Part shown: positions 18,547-26,489 of the stretch, piece after piece | Position numbering within the stretch: the stretch's first letter is position 1 | Layout of the letters: each line of letters starts with the position of its first letter | Origin: Leptospira wolbachii serovar Codice str. CDC | Lineage (GTDB): Bacteria > Spirochaetota > Leptospiria > Leptospirales > Leptospiraceae | Assembly: GCF_000332515.2 (NCBI RefSeq) | Contig: NZ_AOGZ02000014.1 | Location: 1,442,001 to 1,506,000 of the forward strand | Length of the DNA: 64,000 nucleotides | Reading direction: 5' to 3' | The notes under the pieces: model-generated | Databases searched by the model: none | The model's input: only the letters and a program-made list of their open reading frames with translations | What the model was told of the DNA's origin: nothing | Translations under genes and position numbers: made by a program

Positions 18547-19200
18547 ATGGTTCATTATATCATTCTATTTTCAGCACTCCCACTTCTGTCAGGGCTTCTC
18601 TACTTTGAAAAAAAAGAATCCGTAAAAGGACTGTTAACTGTGAAACCACTTTTATCATTTCTTTTTGTTTTATCAGCGTTTCTTCAGTTACATGATCAAA
18701 AAACTTACGATTATCTAATCCTTACAGGGCTGATTTTATGCCTATTAGGAGATATCTGTTTGATATTTTTCTTCCATAAAAAAGTTTTTACTGCGGGCCT
18801 AGCAACATTTCTCGCAGGTCATGTTATGTATACCATTGCCTTTTCCAGTTTGGGAGAACTGGGTTGGGTAATGATAACGGTGGGAGCATTATGCATTCTC
18901 CTCAGCATCATTATTTTCATTCGGCTAAAGTCACACCTCGGCAATATGCGCGGGCCCGTTTTAGTATATATCATTATTATCACAGCGATGGTTGTCGGAG
19001 CTGCCTCATTGTGGAATCATTCAGCGCTAAATATCACTAGCCGCAATCTTGTGCTGATCGGGGCACTGCTCTTCTACATATCAGATATCTTTGTGGCACG
19101 GCATCGGTTCGTAAAAAAAGAATTTCTGAATAGGGCTATCGGTCTGCCTATGTATTACACTGCACAATTTCTAATTGCATTTTCAGTAGGTTTGATCTGA
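18547..19200 (+). CDS. YhhN/TMEM86 family membrane protein (lysoplasmalogenase-like)
   Basis: A 217-aa inner-membrane protein with about eight hydrophobic helices. It matches the YhhN family: TVKPLLSF near residues 31-38, GLILCLLGDICLIF (about 58-71) and LIGALLFYISDIFVARHRFV (about 165-184), with the conserved Asp residues that define the family and probably form the active site. Eukaryotic TMEM86B hydrolyses the vinyl-ether bond of lysoplasmalogens; bacterial function is less certain. ATG start with a purine-rich upstream (AAAGGG) 14 nt before, so initiation is unremarkable. It stands alone between unrelated genes. Confidence 0.8.
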   Translation: MVHYIILFSALPLLSGLLYFEKKESVKGLLTVKPLLSFLFVLSAFLQLHDQKTYDYLILTGLILCLLGDICLIFFFHKKVFTAGLATFLAGHVMYTIAFSSLGELGWVMITVGALCILLSIIIFIRLKSHLGNMRGPVLVYIIIITAMVVGAASLWNHSALNITSRNLVLIGALLFYISDIFVARHRFVKKEFLNRAIGLPMYYTAQFLIAFSVGLI

Positions 19201-19341
19201 CAGTTATGCATTTTTATCGAACCAAGTCTGCGATGAAGCAGAAGATAGATGGTTCAGAGAAACTTCACTTAAGTCACTCATTCATCATTTTTTGCCAATA
19301 AAAAAGAAAATTCAGCACTTTGATAACCTAACAATTCGCCG

Positions 19342-20853
19342 TTATGTACCACAGAACGTTCGATAATTGCCATCTCCACCAGAGGGGGCTTCTTCTGAGT
19401 AATCATAGCCTAACTCCCGCTTGTAGGGAGACAAACTTCTTTCGATGAGTTGTTCGGCAACACTTGTAAGACCTTGGTTTGCATTCGCGAGTGCGATTTC
19501 CACGAGGTGATTTCTGGGAACCAAACTTGGATTGGATTTTTGCATGAGAGTTATGGCATCCTCTTCGCGGATCCCTTGTTTCTTTTGTTCCTCGATCCAA
19601 ACCTTCACCCAATCTTTCCAACGTGTATCGTTATAAATTGAATCTTTTGGTGTATACACTCCCTCCAATACAAGAAATGTATTCGTAAAATCGGCTTCTG
19701 TGTCTTGCATCCATTGGTACAGGCTTTGGAGTAATGGTAATTCCTTTTCAGTTAAGTTAGGAATTCCGATTTTTTCACCTAACATACGCAAGTAACTTAT
19801 TTGAAACCAAGTTTCCAATTCGTTTAATTTTGCCTTTGCCAATTCAATAGCGGTTTCTTGATTTGGATCAATAAGCGGAAGTAGAGAATTGGTTAGACAA
19901 GCAAGGTTCCATTGTGCTATTCCCACTTGATTCGAAAATGCATAACGCCCATTGACATCTATAGAACTAAACACACGTTTTGCGGAAAATCCATTCATAA
20001 AGGCACAGGGACCATAGTCGATGGTTTCTCCGGAAATACTCATATTGTCGGTATTCATCACTCCATGGATAAATCCAACTCGCATCCAATTGGTGATAAG
20101 GGTTACTTGGCGCTTCATCACAAAATCCAAAAATGTTAGTGCGGGATTGTCTGTTTGCAAAACCTCTGGAGCATGCCTATTGGCAGTGTATTGAAATAAT
20201 GCCTCCAGTTCTTCCAAGGATAAAGTTTGGTACGCATATTCAAATGTTCCCACTCGAATATGGCTTTTTGCCACCCGAGTCAAAACGGCTCCTTCTTGGG
20301 GTTCTTCTCGTAAAACAGTCTCTCCTGATTTGACAACCGCCAAACTTCGAGTTGTTGGAATCTGTAAGCCAGCCATCGCCTCGCTCATGATATACTCTCG
20401 CACCATAGCGCTGAGAGTGGCACGACCATCACCATTTCTCGAATACTTGGTTCTTCCTGAACCCTTCCATTGGAAATCAAACCGTTCTCCACTTCGGTTT
20501 TTGAATTCCCCCATCACAATCGTTCTACCATCACCTAACACTGCAAAGTGTCCAAACTGGTGGCCGGCATAGGCTTGTGCAAACGGTTGGAAACCTTCCG
20601 GAAGGTTTGTCCCAGAAAAAAAATGAGCAGTGGCTTCCTCCTGTTTTTTCCAATGCGAAAATTGAAACTCAGAAGCTAAGTCATCGTTCCAAAATAAAAC
20701 TTTGGGAGAAGAAACGGGAGTGGGTTTGGTGGATTGGAAAAATGAATTGGGTAAGGAAGTATAGGTTGTTTCCGTAGCGGGATGCGAAGGGAAGGAAAAA
20801 GATGGCATATCATTTAGACCACCCTTGACATTGATTGTGCGTTTGATTTTCAC
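19342..20853 (-). CDS. selO: SelO/YdiU protein adenylyltransferase (AMPylase)
   Basis: A 503-aa pseudokinase-fold enzyme that transfers AMP from ATP to Ser/Thr/Tyr of target proteins during redox stress. Family motifs are present: PFAQAYAGHQFGHFAVLGDG (nucleotide-binding region), GSGRTKYSRNGDGRAT, GVMNTDNMSISGETIDYGPC (the metal/catalytic loop) and a C-terminal YRTFCGT with a Cys at the position that is selenocysteine in animal SelO. The GTG at 20853 has a good ribosome-binding site (AGAAGGAA, 7 nt away). An ATG at 20808 has AAGGGTGG about 12 nt upstream and is a fair alternative. It is monocistronic here. The assignment is firm; the substrates are unknown. Confidence 0.92.
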   Translation of the reverse strand: MKIKRTINVKGGLNDMPSFSFPSHPATETTYTSLPNSFFQSTKPTPVSSPKVLFWNDDLASEFQFSHWKKQEEATAHFFSGTNLPEGFQPFAQAYAGHQFGHFAVLGDGRTIVMGEFKNRSGERFDFQWKGSGRTKYSRNGDGRATLSAMVREYIMSEAMAGLQIPTTRSLAVVKSGETVLREEPQEGAVLTRVAKSHIRVGTFEYAYQTLSLEELEALFQYTANRHAPEVLQTDNPALTFLDFVMKRQVTLITNWMRVGFIHGVMNTDNMSISGETIDYGPCAFMNGFSAKRVFSSIDVNGRYAFSNQVGIAQWNLACLTNSLLPLIDPNQETAIELAKAKLNELETWFQISYLRMLGEKIGIPNLTEKELPLLQSLYQWMQDTEADFTNTFLVLEGVYTPKDSIYNDTRWKDWVKVWIEEQKKQGIREEDAITLMQKSNPSLVPRNHLVEIALANANQGLTSVAEQLIERSLSPYKRELGYDYSEEAPSGGDGNYRTFCGT

Positions 20854-21017
20854 CCGAATGTTCCTTCTTTATCTTCTCTCCGAATTGTGATTTCAATCTG
20901 TTATCTGAGACGAATATTTGTTATCTCCATAAACAGTCCCAGACATTTGCAGGTTTTTCCAAGACTCATACATAACGACATGTTACCCTTCTCCCCATAC
21001 AAACAAACGGGGGGAAT

Positions 21018-21488
21018 ATGACTGTTTTAGAATTACTGTACCATAACGTACCAATGGATCTTTTTACTTTAAAGGAAAACTGTTCTTTGGTGGAACAGGC
21101 CCAAAATCTGATCGACCAATGCCATCCGGGTGCGACGAATATGAAAGTTTTGAATCTCAGCAGAGAAATTTCCGAAGCTGACATTCCTTACTCTCAAAGT
21201 AACAGAGCTCTTCATGGATTTATGCACGGAGGTTGTTTCTTTAGTGTGGGTGATACGCTCACATCTATCATGGCCTTCTTCCACGTGGAAAATCAAAAGG
21301 AAAGGACCTTTACGATGGATGCATCGATACGATACCTACGACCCGTAAGGACGGAAACCGTTCGCGCCAAAGCAAGACTCGTCCAAAAGAACGGAAAACT
21401 TTTAGAATACGTCTGTGACTTTTTTAACGAAGAAAACAAAAGGACAGCACAAGCAAAATACAAATATGCAATCGCAGAACCGCGTTGA
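21018..21488 (+). CDS. PaaI-type hotdog thioesterase
   Basis: A 156-aa cytosolic hotdog-fold protein. It has the helix signature LHGFMHGGCFFSVGDTLTS, with the HGG turn and an Asp in the catalytic-helix position, and a strand FTMDASIRYLRPVRTETVRA. These match the acyl-CoA thioesterase PaaI/DUF4442-like group, which cleaves aromatic or short-chain acyl-CoAs. ATG at 21018 has a G-rich stretch (GGGGGG) 4-9 nt upstream; the Met at residue 13 is a weaker alternative. The stop overlaps the possible TTG start of the following AraC-type regulator, so the two are likely one operon. Confidence 0.75.
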   Translation: MTVLELLYHNVPMDLFTLKENCSLVEQAQNLIDQCHPGATNMKVLNLSREISEADIPYSQSNRALHGFMHGGCFFSVGDTLTSIMAFFHVENQKERTFTMDASIRYLRPVRTETVRAKARLVQKNGKLLEYVCDFFNEENKRTAQAKYKYAIAEPR

Positions 21489-22324
21489 TTTTTTCGATTG
21501 TGTTTGTTAGGTTTTTCGGTTCAGATGAGCAGATGCAGAACGTAATCTGTGCTCTTCGAGGTGCGGTGTTGTTCGTCGGACAATTGCCGTATCTTGCGTT
21601 TCATTCTACCGTTACCTCTGCAACGATTGTAGGGCTTAATACGGAAATCCAAAAACGGATCCAAGGGAATCAAGATTGGATGAGTTCTCGTTGTTTTGTT
21701 TTTGATGGAAGATTGAGTCACGAAACAATTCTCAAAGGACCTGTCGGAATTTTGTTTGCCGATCCTGGAAGTGAAATCGGAGAGATTCTAACAAAGGAGG
21801 CTGGCCCTAGCAGACTTTCCTCCAATCCCACTTGGGCGCCAGAATTGATTGCCACTTGTTTTGAAATTCAAACTGCAAACCCGGAACAATATCCCAAAAT
21901 CTTAAGTAGTTCTTTTCCCTTCAACCAACTAACACCTGCAAAAAAAATACAAGACGATGATCGTTTAATTCATGTTTTACGTAAACTCATCGAGAGCCCA
22001 GAAGAAACTGTAAATATCGAAGAACTTGCCCATGAGATTGGAATGTCTGAGTCTTGGTTACAACATGAATTTAAGAATGTGGTTGGTCTTCCCATTCGTG
22101 CTTTTCGTAAATGGTTTCGAATCAAAACGGCGGTGATCGCACTCAAACAAGGAGCCACCCTTGCCGACGCGGCCCTCAGTGCAGGCTTTTACGACCAAGC
22201 TCACTTTACCAATGTGTTTCGGGAAATCTTCGGAATTTCACCTTCCATCGTATTTAAAAAGGGAGAATCAATTCGCTGGTACATCCAAAACGAAGAGATC
22301 GATAAGATGCTTAAAGTTCTTTAA
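21485..22324 (+). CDS. AraC-family transcriptional regulator
   Basis: About 279 aa from a TTG overlapping the thioesterase stop, or 263 aa from the ATG at 21533. The C-terminal ~100 residues (about 175-275) hold the two helix-turn-helix motifs of AraC/XylS: VNIEELAHEIGMSESWLQHE and ATLADAALSAGFYDQAHFTN, followed by FREIFGISPS, the family signature. The N-terminal domain (AVLFVGQL...) is not recognised and may bind an effector. It would be a cytoplasmic DNA-binding regulator, possibly of its thioesterase neighbour. Confidence 0.85.
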   Translation: MIFSIVFVRFFGSDEQMQNVICALRGAVLFVGQLPYLAFHSTVTSATIVGLNTEIQKRIQGNQDWMSSRCFVFDGRLSHETILKGPVGILFADPGSEIGEILTKEAGPSRLSSNPTWAPELIATCFEIQTANPEQYPKILSSSFPFNQLTPAKKIQDDDRLIHVLRKLIESPEETVNIEELAHEIGMSESWLQHEFKNVVGLPIRAFRKWFRIKTAVIALKQGATLADAALSAGFYDQAHFTNVFREIFGISPSIVFKKGESIRWYIQNEEIDKMLKVL

Positions 22325-22334
22325 AAAACTGAAA

Positions 22335-23021
22335 CTATTGCTCCACGCAGAGTAAATTGTTGAGAGTACCTCCGTTTCCGAATGCTGATGTGATCGCAAT
22401 CGAACGGCTATCAGTCCAACTTGTTACCCCATAGGATCCGCAGCTTGCTGAGACACTATCCACCCAAGACGAACAGGTATGTGTTGTATCGGTTTGCCAA
22501 TCCCAAGAAGGATTGTTTTTGATCCCTGTCCAAATTGCCGCCGCTGCGACAGAAATTAGATTCGTTAAGTTATTGTTATATACACCATTGGCATCCGATA
22601 TGAAAATAATAGTAGATGGACTTGAGGCTTGCACATAGCTCGTATTTGGTGCCAATACCCAGTCGATTTGTTCCGTAATTCCACCAGAAGTACAATTAAC
22701 GCTATTGCACGCTCTGCGATTTACATTATCCACAATCAAAGCCTTATAATTACCAGAGGAAGGTTTGTTGGCATCCAAGGAACATTTGTTATCTGCACCT
22801 ATAATACCTCCTAGATTGGCATTATAGATCGTTGCTGTAACGAACATTTTACAAGGAGAACAGTGAGGAAAACCCGAGGAATTTGACAGAGTTGGTTTTT
22901 GCGTAATCAATTGTAAGATTCCGCAGCTACTTGTAAGATCAGCAGGATTACACAAATCTGCAGGTTTGCAGTAAAGAAAGCACAAAAGGTAGATGCAAAA
23001 GAATCTTATATTTAATCTCAT
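22335..23021 (-). CDS. DUF1554 lipoprotein
   Basis: A 228-aa predicted lipoprotein. A hydrophobic signal (1-17) ends at FLYCKP with Cys18 as the likely lipidated residue. The mature part is cysteine-rich: HCSPCKMFVTATIYNANLGG, then IIGADNKCSLDANKP, YKALIVDN and a C-terminal SSWVDSVSASCGSYG...LLCVEQ. This matches DUF1554, a C-type-lectin-like module found mostly in Leptospira surface proteins. It is probably exported and surface-exposed; function unknown. It is convergent with the AraC gene (10 nt apart). Genus-specific occurrence is the best taxonomic clue in the window. Confidence 0.82.
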   Translation of the reverse strand: MRLNIRFFCIYLLCFLYCKPADLCNPADLTSSCGILQLITQKPTLSNSSGFPHCSPCKMFVTATIYNANLGGIIGADNKCSLDANKPSSGNYKALIVDNVNRRACNSVNCTSGGITEQIDWVLAPNTSYVQASSPSTIIFISDANGVYNNNLTNLISVAAAAIWTGIKNNPSWDWQTDTTHTCSSWVDSVSASCGSYGVTSWTDSRSIAITSAFGNGGTLNNLLCVEQ

Positions 23022-23216
23022 GAATTGGACTGTTAAGTTCTTACGATAACATACTGGTATTTTTTTGTCCTCCGGGGACGGGAATCAGGAAGATAAATAA
23101 ATAATTTATAACAACTGTATTTCATTCAGAATCTGAAACAGCGGAGACAACGTTTAACTTTCGTAATAAATCCCGGGACATTTGGTTATCGGTTGGGATC
23201 CTAATCCGAATAGAGT

Positions 23217-23468
23217 ATGTTCATGATCATAAGAATGCGAAATCCGCCCATTGTTTCAGATCATAGGGCTACTCCTGTAAATTCGCTCGGATATTTGCGA
23301 GTGATGTTCACCGTACAAGATATTGACGAAATGGTATCTAGACTGATCAAAAATGGTGCAGCGCTTGTCGGTGGAATGGTTCAATACGAAGACATGTACC
23401 GACTTTGTTTTATTCATGGAGCCGAAGGAATTTTAATCGGTTTGGCAGAAGGACTCGGAAAAAAATAA
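23217..23468 (+). pseudogene. Truncated VOC (glyoxalase-like) protein
   Basis: An 83-aa frame that matches only the C-terminal half of VOC-superfamily proteins: PVNSLGYLRVMFTVQDIDEM, then LVGGMVQYEDMYRLCFIHGA and EGILIGLAE. The N-terminal beta-alpha-beta module (about 60 residues) that completes the metal site is absent. No remnant of it could be read in the 195 nt upstream, which hold nothing else recognisable. It is probably a decayed gene; a functional single-module protein acting as a dimer is less likely. Confidence 0.6.
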
Positions 23469-23538
23469 GTATCCGCCCTTTATGGTTAAAGTGCCTTCAT
23501 TTGAAGGTATGATTATTGATAAGAATTAGGTGATTCAT

Positions 23539-24093
23539 ATGAAAACTGCATTGATGGTTATTGATGTTCAAAATGACTATTTCCCTAACGGTAAGATGGA
23601 ATTGAGTGATAGCATTCCAGCAAGCATTCAAATAAAAAAAATACTCCAACATTTTCGAAATGAAGCATTGCCGATAATTCATATCAAACATATTTCCACG
23701 AGACCAGGATCAACTTTCTTCCTACCTGATACTTTCGGTGTTGAATTCCAGGAAAATGTATTACCTACAAGCGATGAGAAAATAATTATAAAACACTATC
23801 CGAATAGCTTTCGCGAAACAGAACTCAACAGTTATCTAAAAGATAATCATATCTCAAAACTTGTAATCACTGGAATGATGACTCACATGTGCATTGATAC
23901 AACAGTTAGAGCAGCTTACGATTTAGGATATGAATGTATTGTCGTTAAAGATTGTTGTGCGACAAAAATACTAAAAATAGATGAAGATGAAATATCTGCA
24001 GAAAATGTCCATAATGCATTTATGGCAGCCCTGAATGGAGTATTTTCTAAAGTCCTTACAACTAAACTAATATTAGAAATGCCATTTAAATAA
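23539..24093 (+). CDS. Isochorismatase-family cysteine hydrolase
   Basis: A 184-aa cytosolic hydrolase of the isochorismatase/nicotinamidase fold. The catalytic triad is visible: Asp9 (ALMVIDVQNDYF), Lys85 (IIIKHYPNSF) and Cys118 (TGMMTHMCIDTTVRAAYDLG). The cis-peptide region precedes the Cys. The substrate cannot be told; relatives hydrolyse nicotinamide, pyrazinamide, N-carbamoyl compounds or isochorismate. The ATG at 23539 was preferred over a GTG at 23530 because the former has TAGGTGA 5 nt upstream. It stands alone in an accessory stretch of short unrelated genes. Confidence 0.85.
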   Translation: MKTALMVIDVQNDYFPNGKMELSDSIPASIQIKKILQHFRNEALPIIHIKHISTRPGSTFFLPDTFGVEFQENVLPTSDEKIIIKHYPNSFRETELNSYLKDNHISKLVITGMMTHMCIDTTVRAAYDLGYECIVVKDCCATKILKIDEDEISAENVHNAFMAALNGVFSKVLTTKLILEMPFK

Positions 24094-24213
24094 ATTCTCA
24101 TCCCTCCAATAGTTGTAGAGGAATTCCCACAAATATTTGAGTTGCTGACCAGACCTAATTGAAGTATAAATACTCAGTCCTTTATTGAATAGATCCAAAG
24201 GAAATGTAAATTT

Positions 24214-24588
24214 ATGGAACCAACCGCAGAACACAACCAACGAATGGCGCAAATGACTTTTGCCTCGGTGTATCCTCTTTATTTGACTAAAATTGAAAAA
24301 AAGGGACGAACACAAAAAGAACTAAACCAAGTGATCGAATGGTTAACATCTTTTGATGATAAAAAGATCAAAGAATTGATCGATAAAAAAGTAACTTTTC
24401 AAACCTTCTTTGAGAAAGCTAAATTAAATAAAAATGCAAATCTCATCAAAGGAATGATTTGTGGGTATCGTGTGGAAGAAATTCAGAATCCAATTACAAA
24501 ACAAGTTCGGTATTTAGACAAACTAGTAGATGAATTGGCGAAAGGGAAAACAATGGAGAAGATTTTAAGGAATGGCATTTCGATATGA
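24214..24588 (+). CDS. DUF2200 family protein
   Basis: A 124-aa small cytosolic protein. Most of its length matches DUF2200, a conserved family of unknown function: MTFASVYPLYLTKIEKKGRT, VIEWLTSFDD, KVTFQTFFEKA, LIKGMICGYRVEEIQNP and VRYLDKLVDELAKGKTMEKI. Full length, so the gene looks intact. ATG start behind AAAGGAAATG. It is monocistronic. DUF2200 genes are often found singly and are likely spread horizontally. Confidence 0.85.
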   Translation: MEPTAEHNQRMAQMTFASVYPLYLTKIEKKGRTQKELNQVIEWLTSFDDKKIKELIDKKVTFQTFFEKAKLNKNANLIKGMICGYRVEEIQNPITKQVRYLDKLVDELAKGKTMEKILRNGISI

Positions 24589-24811
24589 CCTCCGGCCTAA
24601 TCAATGCCCCAATTGTATTGATTATAATCAGTCGTTTCGGTCGTTAAGTAGCGAAGCGTATCGATACAGTGTTTTACTACGAACGAGTGCAAGGATGGTC
24701 ACGAAAGAAAAAAGAAACATTGATGGAAAAAGCTAAATTCATCTGACAAATCCACCTAACTTTTATTAATCTAAAAATCACCTAACAAATAGTATTTTTC
24801 GAACAATCCTT
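24589..24811. other. Intergenic stretch without recognisable gene
   Basis: No coding signal seen. AATCAAT...ATTGATT (about 24598-24622) could form a 7-bp hairpin after DUF2200. Two CACCTAAC octamers occur near 24748 and 24776; they were considered as recombination sites and not accepted. Confidence 0.4.
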
Positions 24812-24916
24812 GCGCCAAGGATTGCAGTGGAAATCGGAGCGAAAGCGAAGATTGGAACGAAAAGCCTGGTCGGTTCGAAGATCCAATCGCAAAATTATTT
24901 CCCATTCGAGGCGCCC
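24812..24916 (+). repeat. Dispersed intergenic repeat, copy R2
   Basis: Ordered blocks: GCGCCAAGGATTGCAGTGG then AAATCGG, AAGATTGGAACGAAAAGCC then TGGTCGG, a variable 40 nt, and TTCGAGGCGCCCA. Terminal GCGCC and GGCGCC form short inverted ends. It lies about 160 nt upstream of the chemoreceptor-tip/ODP gene pair. Confidence 0.8.
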
Positions 24917-25075
24917 AAACGAACCGAAAACTATCTCTGGGCCACCTACCAGACTTTTAGACCCATTCTATACCTTTTTTCTTAATTTCGCTGATTGTAT
25001 CTCTTCTTGACAAATCATCCTATAGATGATCTGCTGATTGAGTTCCAGATATTTGAAAATCCTGTTAGGTTCCCA

Positions 25076-25681
25076 ATGGCAGATGAAGAGACAAAAGATT
25101 TTTTCCGAAAAATTATTTTTACCAATGAAGAAATTTTAAAACTTAGAATTTTACTTTATAGTTTAAAAATACGAGCTCTCAATGCACAAATCCTTTCCGC
25201 AAACTCGGGAGCATTTGCAGCAAGTTACGGTGTTGTATCAGCAGAGATCATTCATTTTAATCATAAAATTCAGGAAGTAAACGAGAAGTTAACGAGAGCA
25301 ATCACCGTAGTCATTAAGATGGCAAGTGAAATGCAAAAAATAGCCAAGGTCTATCATTTGCTACAAATAGCAGTTGAAACTTGTGATAAAAGAAAAATTG
25401 ACCCTAGTCATTATAAAAATATTGAGTCCAGTTTACATTACCGCAACGAAGAAAAAGAAATGTTGGATTTACAGTTGAGAAAAGAATTTAACGCCATACA
25501 CAACATAGTTAAAAGTTCAACTAAGTTATGTTTGGAGGGGCGCACTGTTTCTTTACAAGCTCGTATTGAATCAGCATCCATCATCGAAAATCAAAAATTA
25601 TTTTTAGCAGTTGCTGAAAGTTTTGATGGGGCATTAAATATTATCGAATCTTCTTATCGTTATTTGGCTAAACTCTGGTAA
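25076..25681 (+). CDS. Soluble protein with two chemoreceptor-tip-like segments
   Basis: 201 aa from the ATG at 25076, which has TTAGG 6 nt upstream. A TTG at 24995 would add 27 residues. The protein is all-helical without signal peptide or membrane helix. IRALNAQILSANSGAFAASY followed by GVVSAEI aligns with the hairpin tip of methyl-accepting chemotaxis proteins ([20 protein letters not shown]...ADEI). A second, weaker copy is VSLQARIESASIIENQKLFL then AVAESFD near residues 157-183. It therefore looks like a shortened, degenerate cytosolic receptor carrying mainly the CheA/CheW-binding end. It is separated by 3 nt from a diiron MBL protein like Treponema ODP, an oxygen sensor for chemotaxis. 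Function is inferred from this pairing. Confidence 0.7.
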   Translation: MADEETKDFFRKIIFTNEEILKLRILLYSLKIRALNAQILSANSGAFAASYGVVSAEIIHFNHKIQEVNEKLTRAITVVIKMASEMQKIAKVYHLLQIAVETCDKRKIDPSHYKNIESSLHYRNEEKEMLDLQLRKEFNAIHNIVKSSTKLCLEGRTVSLQARIESASIIENQKLFLAVAESFDGALNIIESSYRYLAKLW

Positions 25682-25684
25682 ACA

Positions 25685-26440
25685 ATGAAAAAAATTCAAA
25701 CTATCTATTCGGATAATGATCACAAATGGTCAGTGATTGCAAGAGATCCTGCCAAACCTAGTTGGCTCATTGATACCAATGAATACTTAATTGAGTCGGA
25801 TGGAATGGGGCTACTCACAGATCCGGGGGGAAGCGAAATTTTTCCTGAAGTGTTTTCTGCACTGGTGGAAGTATTTCCTGCTTCGCAAATTAAAAATATT
25901 TTTGCCTCCCACCAAGATCCCGATATTGTTTCTTCTATTTCTTTATGGTTGGAAGTCAACCCAGCAATTCGTTGTTATGTGAGTTGGCTTTGGACTGGTT
26001 TTTTACCTCACTTCGGAGGGAATGCAGAGACCTTCATTCCTATGCCCGATGAAGGAATGGAAATCATTCACCAAAACATTAAACTTAGATCCATCCCCGC
26101 CCACTTTTTACATAGCGCTGGAAATTTAAATCTTTGGGATCCAAAAGCAAAAATATTGTTCAGTGGAGATATCGGTGCCGCCTTACTTCCTATAGATGAG
26201 ACAGATTTGATAGTAAAAGATTTTGACAAACACATTCATTATATGGAAAAGTTTCATAAACGATGGATGGCTTCTGAACAAGCCAAAGTAGCATGGTGCG
26301 AACGAATCTCCCATTTGAAGCCAGATATGCTTTGCCCACAACATGGCTCTGTATTCCAAGGGCCCGATGTGGAACGCTTTATCAACTGGTTTTCGGAATT
26401 AAAAATTGGAATGGATGCGTTGGAGCTTCCGAAAACTTAA
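25685..26440 (+). CDS. Diiron metallo-beta-lactamase-fold protein, ODP-like oxygen sensor candidate
   Basis: A 251-aa cytosolic protein of the flavodiiron/MBL-fold class, without the flavodoxin domain. Metal ligands are visible: ASHQDPDI (H76, D78, D80), FLHSAGN (H143), FSGDIGAA (D162) and CPQHGS (H220). The H-x-D-P-D pattern instead of the flavodiiron H-x-E-x-D matches my recollection of ODP, the oxygen-binding diiron protein of Treponema denticola chemotaxis. No nuclease or lactamase signature. It lies 3 nt after the receptor-tip-like gene, so the pair is co-translated. Alternative: a general NO/O2-handling diiron enzyme. Confidence 0.75.
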   Translation: MKKIQTIYSDNDHKWSVIARDPAKPSWLIDTNEYLIESDGMGLLTDPGGSEIFPEVFSALVEVFPASQIKNIFASHQDPDIVSSISLWLEVNPAIRCYVSWLWTGFLPHFGGNAETFIPMPDEGMEIIHQNIKLRSIPAHFLHSAGNLNLWDPKAKILFSGDIGAALLPIDETDLIVKDFDKHIHYMEKFHKRWMASEQAKVAWCERISHLKPDMLCPQHGSVFQGPDVERFINWFSELKIGMDALELPKT

Positions 26441-26489
26441 AATGAGAATTTAGAAATTGAATCTCAGACTTTTCATTGGATTTTAAGAT

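Noticed and set aside
16880..24785. Repeated CCTAAC / GTTAGG hexamers suggesting integron attC sites
   Set aside because: They do not pair into attC-like hairpins at cassette boundaries, no integrase is present, and similar hexamers occur in ordinary terminators (for example 44974-45000).
24810..25010. A 66-aa frame across repeat copy R2
   Set aside because: It translates the dispersed repeat, and the equivalent frame is not kept in the other copies.
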